A DNA stretch of 64,000 nucleotides from Hyaloperonospora brassicae (lineage: Eukaryota; Oomycota; Peronosporomycetes; Peronosporales; Peronosporaceae): positions 62,001 through 126,000 of the forward strand of contig CANTFL010000418.1 in NCBI GenBank assembly GCA_947650285.1, given 5' to 3'. The position numbers and the translations under genes are program-made. Within the stretch, counting starts at the first letter, position 1. Each line of letters begins with the position of its first letter. Below the pieces are notes generated by a model. It ran no database searches. It was given only the letters and a program-made list of their open reading frames with translations, and was not told where the DNA came from. Positions 47,228 to 62,271 of the stretch are shown here, piece by piece.

Positions 47228-50200
47228 TTTTGCCGCCAGAGGTCCTAAGTCAGTCGTAATTGCGCGTTTAATCAACGACAGTACTCGCCTACGTATATCA
47301 TTCCCGCTTTTATCGGAAGAGTAAAATGAATGTTTAGTATTATTCCCCTTTGATCGACCAAAGTCTTAAATAAATTCCTATGTAAACGAAACCTCTATTT
47401 TACACGTAATGTTTACTAGTTTCATCTTACCAGATATGTTAAACTACGACGGATGGAAATAAACCTAGATGACGAATTGGCTTTTGGCTCAATTTATCGA
47501 AGAATTTCACTAGGTCTGTAAGAGGGACGACATAGATAGCGTATTTTATTTCAAAATTGGAGTAAGTCTTTAAACCACTAATAAAATCTTCGAGCCTATA
47601 CACAGAGCAAGTGACGATTCAATCTCCGCTTTCTCATATATACCTATGTGCAGACGTCGCAAAATTCGTGCATGAAATTTCAGATATATGTTGTCATGCG
47701 ACGTCGATTTAACAAATTGAAAAGATGTGACCACGACAACGAAAGCTTTATTCATGCTGTATGAAAATACCGTAATGGATGACAAACCATAAGTATCTGC
47801 CTATACAGCCTATAATAAAGAGGATTTATTCGATAATCCTGCCTCGATACATAAATACGTATATTATATTCTGGAGATGATTTCGTTATTTAATGTGATG
47901 CGACTTGCCTATATAATTGAGGTATATTGACCCATGTAGTTATGATTAAACGACAGCGCTTTGGTTTCGAGAGCATATATTGAACCAGAATATCCGCAGT
48001 ATATATATTGCAATAGATAATTTGGGACTGTTTGGTAAAGCCAACCTACAGGGTTAAAGGTTCATATCCCTGTGACAGCAAGTCTGCCTTCGGTTTCTTG
48101 CGTAATGACAATATCGAGCTCCATCCATGCAGGCGTTCCCCTTCCCATACTTCGACTGTTGTCTACGTTAAATAGACTGTGGGTTGTACCAGTGAGAAAT
48201 GCACCGTGAATGTAATAACTGATTTACAATTGAAATGGCGGATTAATCGGCAATGACCAAGGTTTTGATCTAACTGGGATAGTTAGCAAACGACACGATA
48301 AAAAGAAAGAACCAGCAAGCAACAACTTTCGTGCACGGTAGCCAAGAAATTACCACAAAATTAAAGCCAACTTAAAAATATATAGCGCCAGCCAAAAGTT
48401 CTAATTACGGTATGCTTACCTCAACCTAGGGTGACACTGATAGTTAAAATTGAGGCCTGCCTCTCAATAATAAAGAACTTTGCGTCGCATTAAATTTAAT
48501 TATAATTGGATTTACAGATTCTTATAAATTGCATATACCTCAGTTGCATTAGTTAACGTCGTAATTCTAGACATAGCGTGTGTTGCAAATGAGCTTTGTC
48601 TGGTTTCATTATAGATCCTAACTTATTCTGACTTTTTTACGCTAAACAAAACACCAGGCTTACCATTGTTCGATCGTCTTTTTATTATGTTCAGTATATC
48701 CTGCGGAGTATTCTTAGTACTTGACGATCTGTAAGTATTCAAAATATAATGTAATATGTGGTATTGTATATAGCTGTGACGACAATGTATAACAAATATT
48801 TAATTGTTTTGTCTATTGTCTATAAAAACTCATACAAGGGTGCAAAAAATTATGTTGGTATTTGGACAAAGATATGTGGCTAAAAAATTAAAGCCTAAAT
48901 TATTGACTAAGTGTTAAGTGTAATGCTGAACCTTTGGTTACTCTATATAATAGTAAAAGCTAAATACCGATCTTTTTATGTGCGACTACTTCTTTAGGAA
49001 TTTCATAACTAGAATTTGCAATCATAAGTGTTTTTTGCAAAAGATTTTATTACAAGTTCATTGTTTTGTAAATATTTTTTAATGGAAATTCATCAAACAG
49101 ATAATCAATTCTGGCTAATACAGAAACACAAAAGATGTTGAATCATGTTAGAAAAGTAATTTTTCCTTTGAATTAAATAGAATTTAAAATAATGCACAAG
49201 TTGTTTTACCTAAATCTATTTAATTAGTATTATGGAAATGATGACATTGTATATGAAAGGACACGTATTTTTGACCATATTACCCACTTTTAAAGTCAAC
49301 TACATTGTCATCGATAAAACGTAATTTATGATTTTAACGGTCTGATAGGCATGAAATCGCAATTGCACAAATGATAATAGGCCGTACAAAATCTTGCATA
49401 TGAATGACATATTTTAACCTATTAATATTTTTATGTAGCTAAAAAATGTCTAATGGGTCACTCGATTGCTTTTATCTTACGATTTTTTTTTGTAATATAT
49501 TTATATAAAAATTTAAACGGTGCCTATTATTAGTTTTGCTATCAGTGATATCAATATATACAAGGTCGTTTCGAAATGAATTTGATTTTGTAATTAACAA
49601 AAAAATTTAATTGATTTGTTAGCCCACCCGACAAAAGTGTAGAAATTTATATTAAACTTTTTACTTTAATACATGTCGACCAAATTCCAAATTGTTTTTA
49701 CGTAGTGCATTGGTTATACGATACGCAAGATTGTTACGAATAAAAGATACTTACAAAAAGTGTCATCGATAACATTTGATTCAATAACCAGTGTCACTAT
49801 TACTTACATTTGATTTGACTTAGTGAAACTAAAGGCACGAATTTTTAAAAGTCTTGGATATTTATATATATGTAGTTAAGTAAATCGAAGAATGATGTTA
49901 AGACTATGCGAAAGAAGGGCTACCCTGGTACTCAGACTAGGTCTGTAGTCAGGATGGGTCGATCACGACAGTCAGATCTGATCTGAGATAGGATTCGATC
50001 TGAGTGATCATTCGATCCATAATGAATATCCAATTCGAGAGTGGGTTTGATCAAAGAAAAAATTGGATACAATTAAGACCCGATTCCAAAAGAGATCGGA
50101 AACAGCAGTAAATATATCCAATGCAAATCCTAATCGGGGCAAAAGCTGGGGACAATTCAAGTAGCATACGATATGATGGATACAGAGTGACAAATTGTAG

Positions 50201-50780
50201 GAAGCGTATCAAGTTTTTTTAAATATAAATTAGCTATGACGTAGGATGTGTAAGACATGTGGCTGAAATTAGAGTCCGATTGATTAAAACCATACCCTTA
50301 ATCTCTTCAGGGCCATTCTTTGGCCCCCCGACCAAACAAACTAATAATCGTCTCGTCTATACAAGTGTCGCACCTGAATTATTTGGCCACGTGTATGCAA
50401 GACTTTAACCAATATTATGACAGTTTTTTTAGGGCGCAACAATTAAAAAGTTGGTCGATATCTCGAGACGGATTAAGTGGTCAGAATGTCAAACAGATCA
50501 AGACATGCGTAATAAACGAGAATGTATCGTTGAGATCTAGGCATATCATATTAATTACATACAAATAATCTGTGATCGCGTCAATATACTGCATATGACC
50601 ACTCTTGTCCCAAACACGATCAATTTTAGCATCGACAAGAGTAAACCCAAGAACCTTGCAGCCCTACTACCGACGGGTAAAAAGGTGAGGGAGTAATAAA
50701 GCACGGTAACGTAGTATCCCCTCCGATAGTCGATCGTCTGAGCTTTAGTGGATAGGCGGACTCACATTAGCAGTTTTGTA

Positions 50781-50802
50781 GGGGGGGGGGGGGGGTACCC
50801 CC
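50781..50802. repeat. G15 run ending in a GGGGGTACCCCC palindrome
   Basis: Fifteen G are followed by TACCCCC, so the last twelve bases form a perfect palindrome (50,791-50,802). The tract could adopt G-quadruplex or hairpin structure, and its length is prone to sequencing error. Confidence 0.85.
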
Positions 50803-53800
50803 TCCACCACTTTTAACCTTTTATGATAGATATAACAATAAATAAAGTAGCACCTTTACTAATGATACGACATACCAAAGCGCACAAAACGAAAATCAAG
50901 GATGCTAGGCGCATTCACGATAGCTCTAAATTTGTCGATTCATTACGCTGAGAAGAAGTTCAAAGATTTATAGATATTTATCATTAAACAAAATCTTTGC
51001 CGTACTGAAAGATACATACGAGTATATCAAGAACTGTATGCGTGTCAATTACTGCAGAAAATAGGCTAATTAGATGCGCGATAAAGATTTTCTCTTATAA
51101 AGTCAAAATATTGGTATAGCTACACCACTACAATGCAATTTACGCCTCAAAATGTATTTGATTTATAACCGCAACCAATCATGATAAAAAAATGTTTTAA
51201 AAAAATATATCTTGTGATACAACTCTATAAATGTATAGCATTTCTAAGGCCACCTACAATTTAAAATTATTCGCAAATGTATATTTCAACAATAATATCG
51301 ATGATCATACGCACCTATATATTATTTATATAATAAAATCTTATTTAGGTACCTCTATCTTTGCGTCATCATATAATATATGACTGCGCTTGTACCAGTT
51401 ATTTGTTTTAGGCTTACCATGGTTAACCCTTTCGATAAATATTCCATGCATGCACCCACTTAATAACAAGTGAAAATTATAAGTTAAATATGACACTTTC
51501 AATGTCAATATATGAGTGCTTCGTGAAATATACTTTGACCGACAAATATGACCAACATAATGTTTTGTAGCATCAATATTTGTAATCTGTGCTAGATTTA
51601 TGTATTCTATACAAAGGATTAAACAATGGCCGGTACCTAGCGTCTTACAAAACAAACCTCAATGCTCTGAACGCCTAAGATCCAAACCAGATACTTTTTA
51701 AATTTTTGCTTCCTCATGTGCGATACTTACATCGTCCTAATTTTTTTTTTAAACCCATTAAAGACAAAAAGACGATAATATTTTAGCTAATGTAGTCTCT
51801 AATCTTATAGATGTGTTTAGTTGAATACTTAATTAAGCTCTTGCAATAGCGTATCGAATACGTTTTACTTAATCTATTCAATAAACTATATGAGAATGTG
51901 CTTGTACATAATCTTGACTAAAAATCCGCAATCGTTACGAGTGTTCAATTAATATAGCATTATAGATAGCCGCACGTTATCTGTCCCTTTCATCCTTCCG
52001 CTTATTTACACCATTGGTCACGCATGGTGTTTGTTTAATTTACATGAGCTAATCTATAGTTCTAGCGAAACTTTTAGATGCCGCTAAGTCGTTCGTCTGT
52101 ATCTTTTTATTGTGTACCGTCAAATCTTAACTCAAAAAAATTACCAAATTGACATACTTATAGATAATCAATTGCAATTTTTTACTCTCAAAAGTAATGT
52201 CGAATCGATTATTTATAAGTATATTTCGCTAAAATTATTTTCATTCTGTGTCGTTGAATATTGCAAACGGATTGGCATGAAGTTTGGCTATAAAAACGTG
52301 CGTATACTGATCCCAAAGAACAAGCAATCATGCACTGAACAAAGTTATCATTATGTCATCACATAGTACCGCAATATTCGAGCTTTACGATTTTTATTCA
52401 TAATGAATGAGTGTATCTGCACAAAAAAGAAAAACACATATTGATTACAATATTTTGTCTCGTAAATGATTTTTTGGCTAAATAGTCTTAAGCAAACATA
52501 TTTTAGACAGCTATCAAATACAACAAAAAGCAAGGGAACAAACCTTTTTCTATCGGTATGAGCTGGCAATCAGCGGCGGCGTAAAAGGAAGGTTCTAACT
52601 ACTAGGTATAAGGAGCACGTAGAATAGCCCGCAAATTAATAGACCATAAAACTTGTATATTTATATATGTAATTAGATTAGGTTATAAAGTCTATGCGCT
52701 GTTATCAATATCATGCTTGTTTTATTACAACTCGAAATCTCAAGATATAATTCAGAATCTTATACGATGTAATTACTACACGATCATCGGCGTTTACCTC
52801 GTATAAAGGCCGAATGTTAGGCCAAGAGGTAAATTCTGCAAAGATAGATTGAATATACATCAGACAAATTTTCGTGCAATCGATTTGTCCTATAACTGTA
52901 TACCCATTCATTTGATCTCATGGTAGCTTGTATGACGTCTTATATAGTATATACTGAAACATGAATAAATAATATGCTAGCTTTCATCATTTATCGAAGG
53001 AAGAAGAAATCTAATTGACACGATGTTTGAGGTAACATCGATGGCACGATTTACCTACGCGATAGCTCATCCTTGCTTCATATATTCCGTCTTTTTAAAA
53101 CTTGTTTTAACCTTGCCATTATACCTTAGAGGCGTAATATACTCACCTCTCCAAATGCGTCGGGGTATTCTGAAAATGAAGTCAATAAATATTTGACCTG
53201 TGCCTCGACCATACGGCACATGTACTGCATATTACTTCGAAATAGATAAGTGGATTTGAAGGTTCTGATAAACAATTATGTGCTTAAATGTGAGCTCACT
53301 TTAAATTTGGTACGCTAAAAATGATTAAACTTCATTTTTTTTAGGAATTGGGTGCTATTACAAAGGTTTCAATATATCGCACAGATGTTTACTATGGGTC
53401 AAGTGTCAAGCAACAAAGCCTTTTTAATGATAGTAACAGTGACACATATATTCTAGCGGTGTTTGGGATAAGTGACGACCACACATGGGTATTTCTTGCA
53501 TATATCGAAAGGCATTAATTCTATAACTGTTAAAGATGTATTTCTTTTTCGTTCTGATCCCCCTCATTCATCTAAGGTAGGTCGACGAGGCGGACTGCAC
53601 GATTTTATGATATTTTGTAAGTAATCAAATTTGACGTGATTTTGATCTTGGGAAAGGAAGCTCGCTTGGTAGTCATTATGCAAATATTTGTTAAGACGTC
53701 AAGTTATTAATATGAGTCGCATCTATCTCGATAAGATTATAATGTCGAATACGTAGATGCTTTATCCGCTTACCATATAGACCCCTTAACTTAATCACGA

Positions 53801-56800
53801 TGATGCACCATTCTGTTTACTTCGCTGCTGCGTACGACCGCAGGTACAAAATTCTGCCGATCGTTGTGTCTTCTCGGCCAAAACATATTGGGATATATTC
53901 AAACATTGTATGCCATTTTCCACTCGTCGCGTGGTCAAAATGACAGATCGATCAAAAAAGTCACTACGTGCTGTCGAAAGTTGGTAGAATAATTTATTGT
54001 CATATGAGGAACAGCGATGCTAACGTTTCGCCAAATCGAAATATAATTTATGATGCCGCGAATCGTCGATCCAAGCTAATTATTAACTTGTACGATGTTG
54101 ACCACCTGATCAATTTTCGTTTCTTGGGTGTCAGACTGGAAAACGCGAAGTATTGAACACAACTACGAATGATGTGAAGTAATTACTTATTGATATACCG
54201 CAATTTCGCCATGGATTACGGATTGTAAATTTATTTGCAAGCTCGTATGATTGCGATCCCACCATCTTACGACGACTTCCTGTAAATAAAAAGCAAATCG
54301 AAAGATTGAACTGTCTTGTCCCTATCCTGGCTGTTTGAGCAAAATCCAAAATTAATACATTGCACCCGCTGATCGCCTGTCGTTCCATGCTTGTCGGTTT
54401 CCATCATACCTTAAGACGAGGTCGGTGTCTCAATCCCATCAAACTTCGTGCACGCATATATATTAATAAAAATTGCAATGATGCAATTATATTCAATTAA
54501 TTATTAGCCCAGTCAATCTGGATCGGCACGTTACCTTTGCTTAAATTGAAAATTTTAAAAATCAATAGTCACATGTGTTTGGGGTATACCATACCTGATA
54601 ACTCCCAACCATACCAAATTGACACCGACGAGGAATTTATAATATAGTTACTTCTGATTATTAATATCTTTAAGATCATAGGATATTTGATCTGAAAACA
54701 TGCTTTAGATGTTTATGTACTTTTCCGCTATCGATGAATAATGCCTAGTCACTTGTACTATCCGCAACAAATATATTACTTTGATCCGAAAGTAATGGCA
54801 TAACAATAATGTTGATATAAATGTTAATGCTTTTTGCATCGAGCAATTGTCACTTTACCTAAACTTAGATCAAGGTCGGCGCAATTTACTTATTGGAGAA
54901 GATTAGCTTGCTATCACCGCTTTGATAATTAATTAGTGACCTTCTTAGAAACCTATCTAAGTATCAATTTTAGTGTAAATGGCCGACACTTAACATGATG
55001 CTGTAATAGCTATGTGCAGGAAAGTCGTTGTCAAATGACAGATAAGACTAACAGATCGTTAATTATATCCCACCGAATGCAATCGAATGTATTTAGCACA
55101 CTTATTTATTTTTAATCAGGAAATGAGCATTTAAAAATCCGAATGGGTACCGCTAGGTGCTGGAAGGCTATCAAAATCGTGTCGTTATCAACAAAAAAAT
55201 ATTAAGTGTGGGTTTTTATCTTTGAAGATAACCAAGCCTTTCAGAATATTTGTACATTCGTTACATTCAAATTGGTGAAGGCCATTTGTGTAGGCCTATA
55301 AAGCTTCGTCGCTTAAAACGTGATCTAGAAAAATTTACTATATGACTGTTAGCATTCGCCCACGTATTAGCGATGTAATATAGTATAAATTGGATACATA
55401 CTTAGTTCATTCATAGTCTCGAAGACTTTCATTTTCATATACCTTTTTTGTGCACTTCATTTATTTACTTACATGTCACTGTTCCATACGTTATTACAAA
55501 TGAAATATAAAGGACTGAATAAGTATCACTTTGTAATTCAACTAATAAGTGGATAAATATTCATATAATTAGGTCAATGGTGATATTTCATTTTCATGAT
55601 ATTTCATGTCATTTGAAAACATCCTCGCCTTGAGTCGCCTTCACCTCAACGATACAATAACATTGTAATATAATGGATGTAGTGCTGGCCAGAGGTTTGA
55701 GGTATAATACAAAAATTTTCAGTAAGAATTATATGACCTATCTGTGACCATCATAAGGTATTTTAATACCTACGTTCGGTACATAAAAAAATATTTAGGA
55801 GCAGAGTTATATGACTAAGATTCGACATGGCTTTATTTTTAGACAGATCAAAAAAATTGTAGTATTCTGGATATATAACAAACAAGATTTGCATTAAATC
55901 CGATTGCTCGATGACCTACTTGGTATAGAATGACACACTGTAATCGTGTCACACCCAAAACAAAGGAGACTCCACTTTAACACGTAACTAGTAAGTCTTT
56001 TTTTAAATGGTAAAAGAAACGTTTAGAAGACATTATACTTATTGTGGATATCAATAAATGATGCTTGATATAAAAAAAATCCGAAACCAAATATGTATAA
56101 ATATAGGTTAGATCGGATATTATTACTTTTTTACGATCTATATTTTTACACAAAACTTTTATATAATTTTTTGATAGACTTTGGCACCATATCTCTGTCG
56201 GAGCGAGATAAAAAAAATATGGTTCTTTTTTAAGATACAGACGACACGCCTATACAAAAATTTGCTCATTCATGTATATTGCTATATGTTAATCAGCGAT
56301 GAAATATTTTAAGCTTACAATTTGTTTCGTCTATTAAACTTTGTTAAAACAGTATAGCTTGAAAAAACGGTAGTAAGTAAACTCTTTCTGCAATCATTAA
56401 AACTGTTTGTCGAATGTGTAACTACTAACACGTCTCTAAATATATTTTTTGCTGTGCAAGGGTAAAACGGTAACCAGATACACGATAAATTGTTCTCATA
56501 AAAAACGATATTTTATTTTTGAAATATGTGAAGTTCGTTTGTCAAACATGTCTAAATTGGTGAAAGTATTTATTTCTTCGAAAATGATTAAATAGATAGA
56601 TCGAGTGTTGGTATAGTATTCAAAGCAGTATCTTCAAATGTAAAGACTGATTTTTATCATCGTTTACAATATAAAAAAATATAAAAGGATTTCGTTTCCA
56701 AATTTTTAAGGCTTCATCTTTAACAATGACGCAAATTTATTATTGCAAAAACAATTTTTTGGTCGGGGTGTACCATATTAACTTTCAATAAGTAAACACT

Positions 56801-59800
56801 GCATATAGCGAAAACGGGCGTACCAGGCCTGTTTTTTAATTTTAAAATCAATATATTAAGTTTGAAGCCTGCAAACATATTGCTCAACGTAATCTAGATA
56901 GATCTGAATGGTATAAAGATACTAGTTGCCTTCCGTTCCAAAGCAGGTAGTATTCCGAAACCTAATCACAGGATAAGTAATATATATTCAAAAAACGAAG
57001 TAGTTGTTTTTGTACAAAAAAAACTATTCTAGCCACCACTTTGAATAATATATTTTTCGATGCAAATCTAAAAATAATAAAATGTAGCGAAGATTTTATG
57101 TCGTATATTTCCGTTCTGTTTTAGAACGCCTGAGTTATAGGTAAGTGGTAAATATATATTTAAGCCATGACACAAACATCACCATTAGCTTAAAGAGTTT
57201 GGTAGATTCGTTACTAAGCCTTGTAATTATAGATTAGGCTCAACCAAAAAAATTTAATACCGCTCGACATCACGATTACGTATTATAGAAGCGTATCCAT
57301 TCATTTCGAACACTTATACGTAGTTGATTGCGAAATTAAACATTTTATCAAATACAGCCAGATTTTTAACCAAGAACCCAATTGACACCCGTAAGCATAT
57401 ATAATAAGTCAAAATGCGCAGTAGCATTGGTGAGCGATATTTTTTATGGCCCATATTCTGACCCTTAGGCAATGATCGACTAGAATGTTACTTTTTTTTC
57501 AATTGTAGCATTTGTAGCCAACCTTAAAATTTGGATGCGTAGTCTAATGTTTAAAAATTCCTTGCCTAATCTGAGGGCCTCATTAAATATTTTTAATACC
57601 GTTATAAGGTTGTTGATCACAAGAGACAATTTTATATACGAATGGCCGAGTTTGATATAATTTTGCAGCTAAAAAGACTTTTATAATATACCTAAACGCG
57701 TCAGCAAAGGTTACTTATACATCACGTTACCTCTTTAATACGTAATTCGTAAGAGCTCGATATCTTGTGAAAAAGACATTATACTGCCAATGTTAGTTAC
57801 CGCATAAATTATCAATAATATTTATACATGTAGGTGATAATAATCCTTATGTGTTATGGTTTGAATGTCGTCTGCGCACGCGTTAGTACAAATACATCAC
57901 AGAAATGAGCATTGCTTTACTAATCTGCAATTTTTGAGATCTAAAAAGTGGGAAAATTATACGATTAAATTATTAAGCTGAAAAATAATATTTACATATA
58001 TACGGATTGTCATTATTATGTATAGCCGTAAAATAACCGCAGCTGATAACTAAAGGATCAGAATACCATGGAGATAAACTAATTTACGTTGGGCTTCGAA
58101 AATGTATTACCAATGAGCACTTTATTTAATTTGCAATGTCGATACCTAATATTGACATAATGAAAGAGGGTGCCAGTACTTGTATACTTGAGTATCAGCC
58201 ACCTCAAATAGACCCACTTGCAAATACAGGACAAATTTCTTTTGGTAGAAGCCACGTATAACTTATTGGCACGCCATGCAAGTATAACCCGAATTGGTTA
58301 GTAATATTCTTTGCCGGAATATAATAATATTTTAACTGTATTACAACGGCGGTTTTGTTAACCTTTTTAAAGCTTATATCTGAGCACATTCCTATACTAA
58401 ATTTTTTTGCGCATGGTAAGAAAGACGTTTATTGCCTAAAACAAAAATAATTTTTTGAAGTTGTTATGTGTGGAATTCATCTTCAATTTCTGTGGATCTT
58501 GTCGTAAGTAAGTTTATTGGATTCTAATTATCTAGAAAATACTAAAAGAAATTTAAATGTTTATGTATTAGCATTTCTAAAATTAATGAAATAAATCCAT
58601 TTTGCTGTAAATATTTTCAAAGTGCAACAAAAAGTTTAATTTTTTAATTTTTCGTCTGACGGCATATTTAAGAGATACATTCTACAAAGCAATATTAAAG
58701 AAGTTAGAGACTATATCAAACGTCTTCTGAGCCATATTATACCTAAATGAGGCTTGTTTACTCAATTTGAAGAAGTGTGTAAATGATCATGATTAAAAAA
58801 CTGTTCCAAAAGCCTTCGGACCGAGCGTGGCAAATATAGTCTCGCGCCCACGTTATCTTCATATCATTTTATTCCCGTCATAAAAAAATTAGCTAATTAA
58901 CTATAAAATAAATTCTATAAGGGTTATGTCGTAAAGATGGCTATGTTATAAATAGTATATATTATGCCTTCAGCAGAAAACAAACCATTTGATGCAGCAC
59001 AATCGATTTAGAATAAGTTGCAATCGACCTAAAAGATACATAGTAGTAAGAACACAATGTTTACATCTTGGAGTCTGTGTATTCAATTGTATATCATAAA
59101 ATTGAAGACAATGTATGTGCAGTTGTCGTCGCAACAGCGACGATCCCGTCTCCGATGCGGGAAGTTAGTTATATTGCTACGAAAAATCAAGATCATGTAT
59201 AGCAAAAAAGTCATATAGTATCAAATTACACAGTAAAGGGTTGCTATTTGACGACTGAACGTTTCGTACATATTTGTGAAAAATCGAAACTGGTAACGTC
59301 AAACGGAAACACAATTTATAGGCAGATAAGTGTACTGCTTTTAGTACATTTAGATAGAGTTGGTGTGATAATAACGCAACCAGTATTAATCTACCTTTTG
59401 AAAACTCCTATTAATCCCGATGCAAACAAAATAGTGGAGTATATACGCATAGCTACACGTAGTGTAAGTAAAAGTTCATGATCGACAAGCTTTTTAAAGA
59501 TCTCTGGTGCCATCGATGTTATGAAATGGCATGTCTTTGTCTAATGTCTTTTTATATTTGCTTTTCTACACTGCTTTCCTCAATTTCTTTTTATAGGCGC
59601 CGACTATACAATCTAACAATCAAAAACATATATTCCATAAAACCGCAAAGGCTACAGATAATATACGTTAATAGGCCGTTTTCATTCTAAAAATGTGTGC
59701 CGTGCATGAACGAGTACGTATGCAAGATCAAAGCGAGACTACATGATTTAATATTTGTTGATATCTGCTCGAAACTACAAAGTCAATTTTAAATTTTAAA

Positions 59801-61432
59801 AAAATCATTAAATGGATTGTATTATGGAAAATGACATAATTAAGAGCATTTTTGTAAATCTTAAAAAATCAACATCTAATTAAAATGTTTAAAATTCATT
59901 ATTAGTCGAAAATAGGACCTAAGATAAAACTGTGATATGTAAAAAAATCAGACTATGGATCACACCTCGAACCCTATCAAATACAACATTTCACGTTTTT
60001 GTTGGCTTGACTATCTGGTACATAGGTTGATCCATTTTTTTAGTTGGGCATATTCTAGCTCAAGTGGCCTGATCTTTCGTTTTTATACTTCTCTCGTTAA
60101 TATATTATCTTGGTACTCTTTATGCAGGTTCGGAAGACCTTTGAAGTAGAGCCTCATTTACAACCCCCGTTTGTAATTTACGTTACCATTGACGTATCTA
60201 TAGATCATTAAGTTATTTTTTTGTCTAGGCAATCACGGTGGTACCGTTTCACTATTATCCGGTACATAATTACAATACGGTAATCCTCTGCTACAACTTT
60301 ACGGACTCTAAAGGCTAATGTATTATGCGGCAGAGTCGTTTCCTCAACTTGACTACAGTAACCCGTCGCTTAAAATTTCATTGATCGACACGTAATTTTA
60401 TTTGTTGAATGCATTGCTATGTCTCATTATACTTCTAAATTAGTTTCAAGCTAATCCATTTTGTGTTTACTCGCCCTTAGGCAAACCACATGACAGGGCC
60501 TGGCAACATATATTCTCATGTATTTCTTGCCGTATTTATCAAAGAAAGAAAATATTGCCAGGACACTTTACGCTGAAAAGTTGCTTTTATTCATCACCAT
60601 TTTGTTTTAAAATGTATATCAAGATCATACAATATAAATATATTGGGTTTGCTATAGCGTCATTTGAGACAGTTATTAAGTCTTCATAGAATTTTTTTAA
60701 GAGCCTTAAATATATGAGATATAGGTAGACAACCTAATAGGTGCAATAAAATTGAGTCTAAAGCGCCAACACTTAAAACCTTCTTTGATGAGAAAACAAC
60801 GCTTCGGTATCTCTTTTGGGAAAAATATCCGACTGTCATGCGGTTATCCTTTTGTACCATTCATGTTATAGTACCACACACTGTATCAGAGACCTCATCG
60901 ATAAACCCTAATAAGTGGAACAAAGGTGCCGTAAAGTCTCATCGATTAAAATAGATTCCTTATATTATTTATAAACGCTTGGAAAGCACTTATATCCTGG
61001 TCGACTCGACTGTGTTATCTACTGAACCTATGGCAAATCCTGGGTTCAGCCAAGACTTGTTCCCTCATCGCACACCATGTGATACGACGCAATCTCACCA
61101 CCTATATTTAAGTACATCGAAACATCTTGTATGCGTCATCCATAGTAAAAACGTAAATTATATGGAAGATCAATTTAAACCCGGAATGCATGATCTATTA
61201 TTCTTAGTAATTCAAATAAAATGACTGATACGGTATCGCTTAGCACAATCAAAAACAAAAAGTCTTAGCTATAACGCGCCGACGCGCGCTTAAAAAACAA
61301 AACTGTAATTTTGGCTAACGTAATGATATTAATTTACAACTAACGAAACGTCACTGACCTAAAGATGTTATGTGTCAAAGACATGAATACGGATATATAT
61401 AACCATGTGGTGGGGTGATAATCAATTTTATC

Positions 61433-61850
61433 AACATTCAACCCCACTTCTCCACTGGCGCTTGGACATCCGAATTAAGGAGGGGGTACTACAATCCCGT
61501 TCTGTAACCTTTGATCACCTTGTGAACCATCGATAGGGCGGGTTGCAGTTTTCCAGGTGGACTGAATTCGATGCCGAACTTGACCGGGTTTAGACTTCAG
61601 GCTATCGCGTGAAAGCCTTCACACGATTGTGCATATTGTGGATGGGTCACTATATAAGTCGCCCGGATCAGATTCAGATCGTCTTGCTCAAGAGTGATGC
61701 TTCATCTGCGTACCGTCTGACCTCTTGGGCCGTCTGGCGATCTTGCTCCTGTTGCCTTTACTCAATGCTGCGTCTGATCGCATTTTTGTTTTGTTTTAAA
61801 GTATTGATCCCAGTTCAATCATTTTTCGGATACCTCTTGGTTTAAGCATG
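61433..61850 (+). pseudogene. Possible retroelement reverse-transcriptase fragment (doubtful)
   Basis: One plus-strand frame contains GVLQSRSVTFDHLVNHR, a stop, GGLQFSRWTEFDAELDRV, a stop, then a 78-codon open frame with RPDQIQIVLLKSDASSAYRL. The last words resemble RT motif A (hydrophobic-Leu-Lys-x-Asp-x-x-Ser-Ala-Tyr/Phe-Arg) as found in DIRS-like and some other eukaryotic RTs. The patch is GC-richer than its surroundings. No motif B or YxDD follows. It could equally be an unrelated old exon. Confidence 0.25.
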
Positions 61851-62126
61851 CAACGTTGCCTGAAGTCGGGTGGCCTCTAACCCAACTCGGAGGAGAAATT
61901 AACACGTTAACTTATAAGATGAATCTAATATATTTAGTGGTTACCAATCCCCACCAAACATGCACATCACGAGGCATATGGGTATCACGAATATCCGAAC
62001 AAGGCGTACCTCTCTCCAGCAGTTCGTCCCCTTGTATTTATGTGGCCCACATCAAGTACAAACTCTCTTGAACCTTTGCGTACTTTGCTTTCGGTTTTTA
62101 CGCAGCTGGCTCTAGACTTCCGATAT

Positions 62127-62259
62127 TATGTTGAGACCCCGGTCTTAAGTTGAGATCGCTATCTCGTGTTAGGATTGCGACCTCATGTTGGGATCGCGAT
62201 CTCGTATGAAGACAGCAATCTCTGGTCGAGATCGCGATTTCTAGTTGGGATCGCGATCG
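62127..62259. repeat. 19 bp minisatellite, seven degenerate units
   Basis: Seven consecutive 19 bp units start at 62,127, 62,146, 62,165, 62,184, 62,203, 62,222 and 62,241. The pattern is roughly YRTGTTGRGATCGCGATCT, with its core on the palindrome GATCGCGATC, exact in units 4, 6 (nearly) and 7. Units differ by two to six bases, so the array is old. A further partial unit (GAGTTGAGATTT) follows. Confidence 0.88.
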
Positions 62260-62271
62260 GAGTTGAGATTT

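Larger units (their letters stand above)
42151..61429. other. 19 kb AT-rich desert
   Basis: No recognisable gene. The longest frames (111 codons minus at 46,084-46,419; 104 codons minus at 51,341-51,655) are low-complexity chance-like translations. It contains a 9 bp perfect palindromic stem (47,206-47,227), a GATC-rich patch near 49,960-50,030 and a G15 run (50,781-50,795). Slightly GC-richer patches at 50,580-50,800 and 53,800-54,420 have no identifiable content. Confidence 0.6.

Noticed and set aside
48050..48085. CAGGG...CCCTG stem with GGTTCATATCC, resembling a tRNA T-arm
   Set aside because: The loop is about twice the T-loop length, and no acceptor or anticodon arm can be drawn around it.
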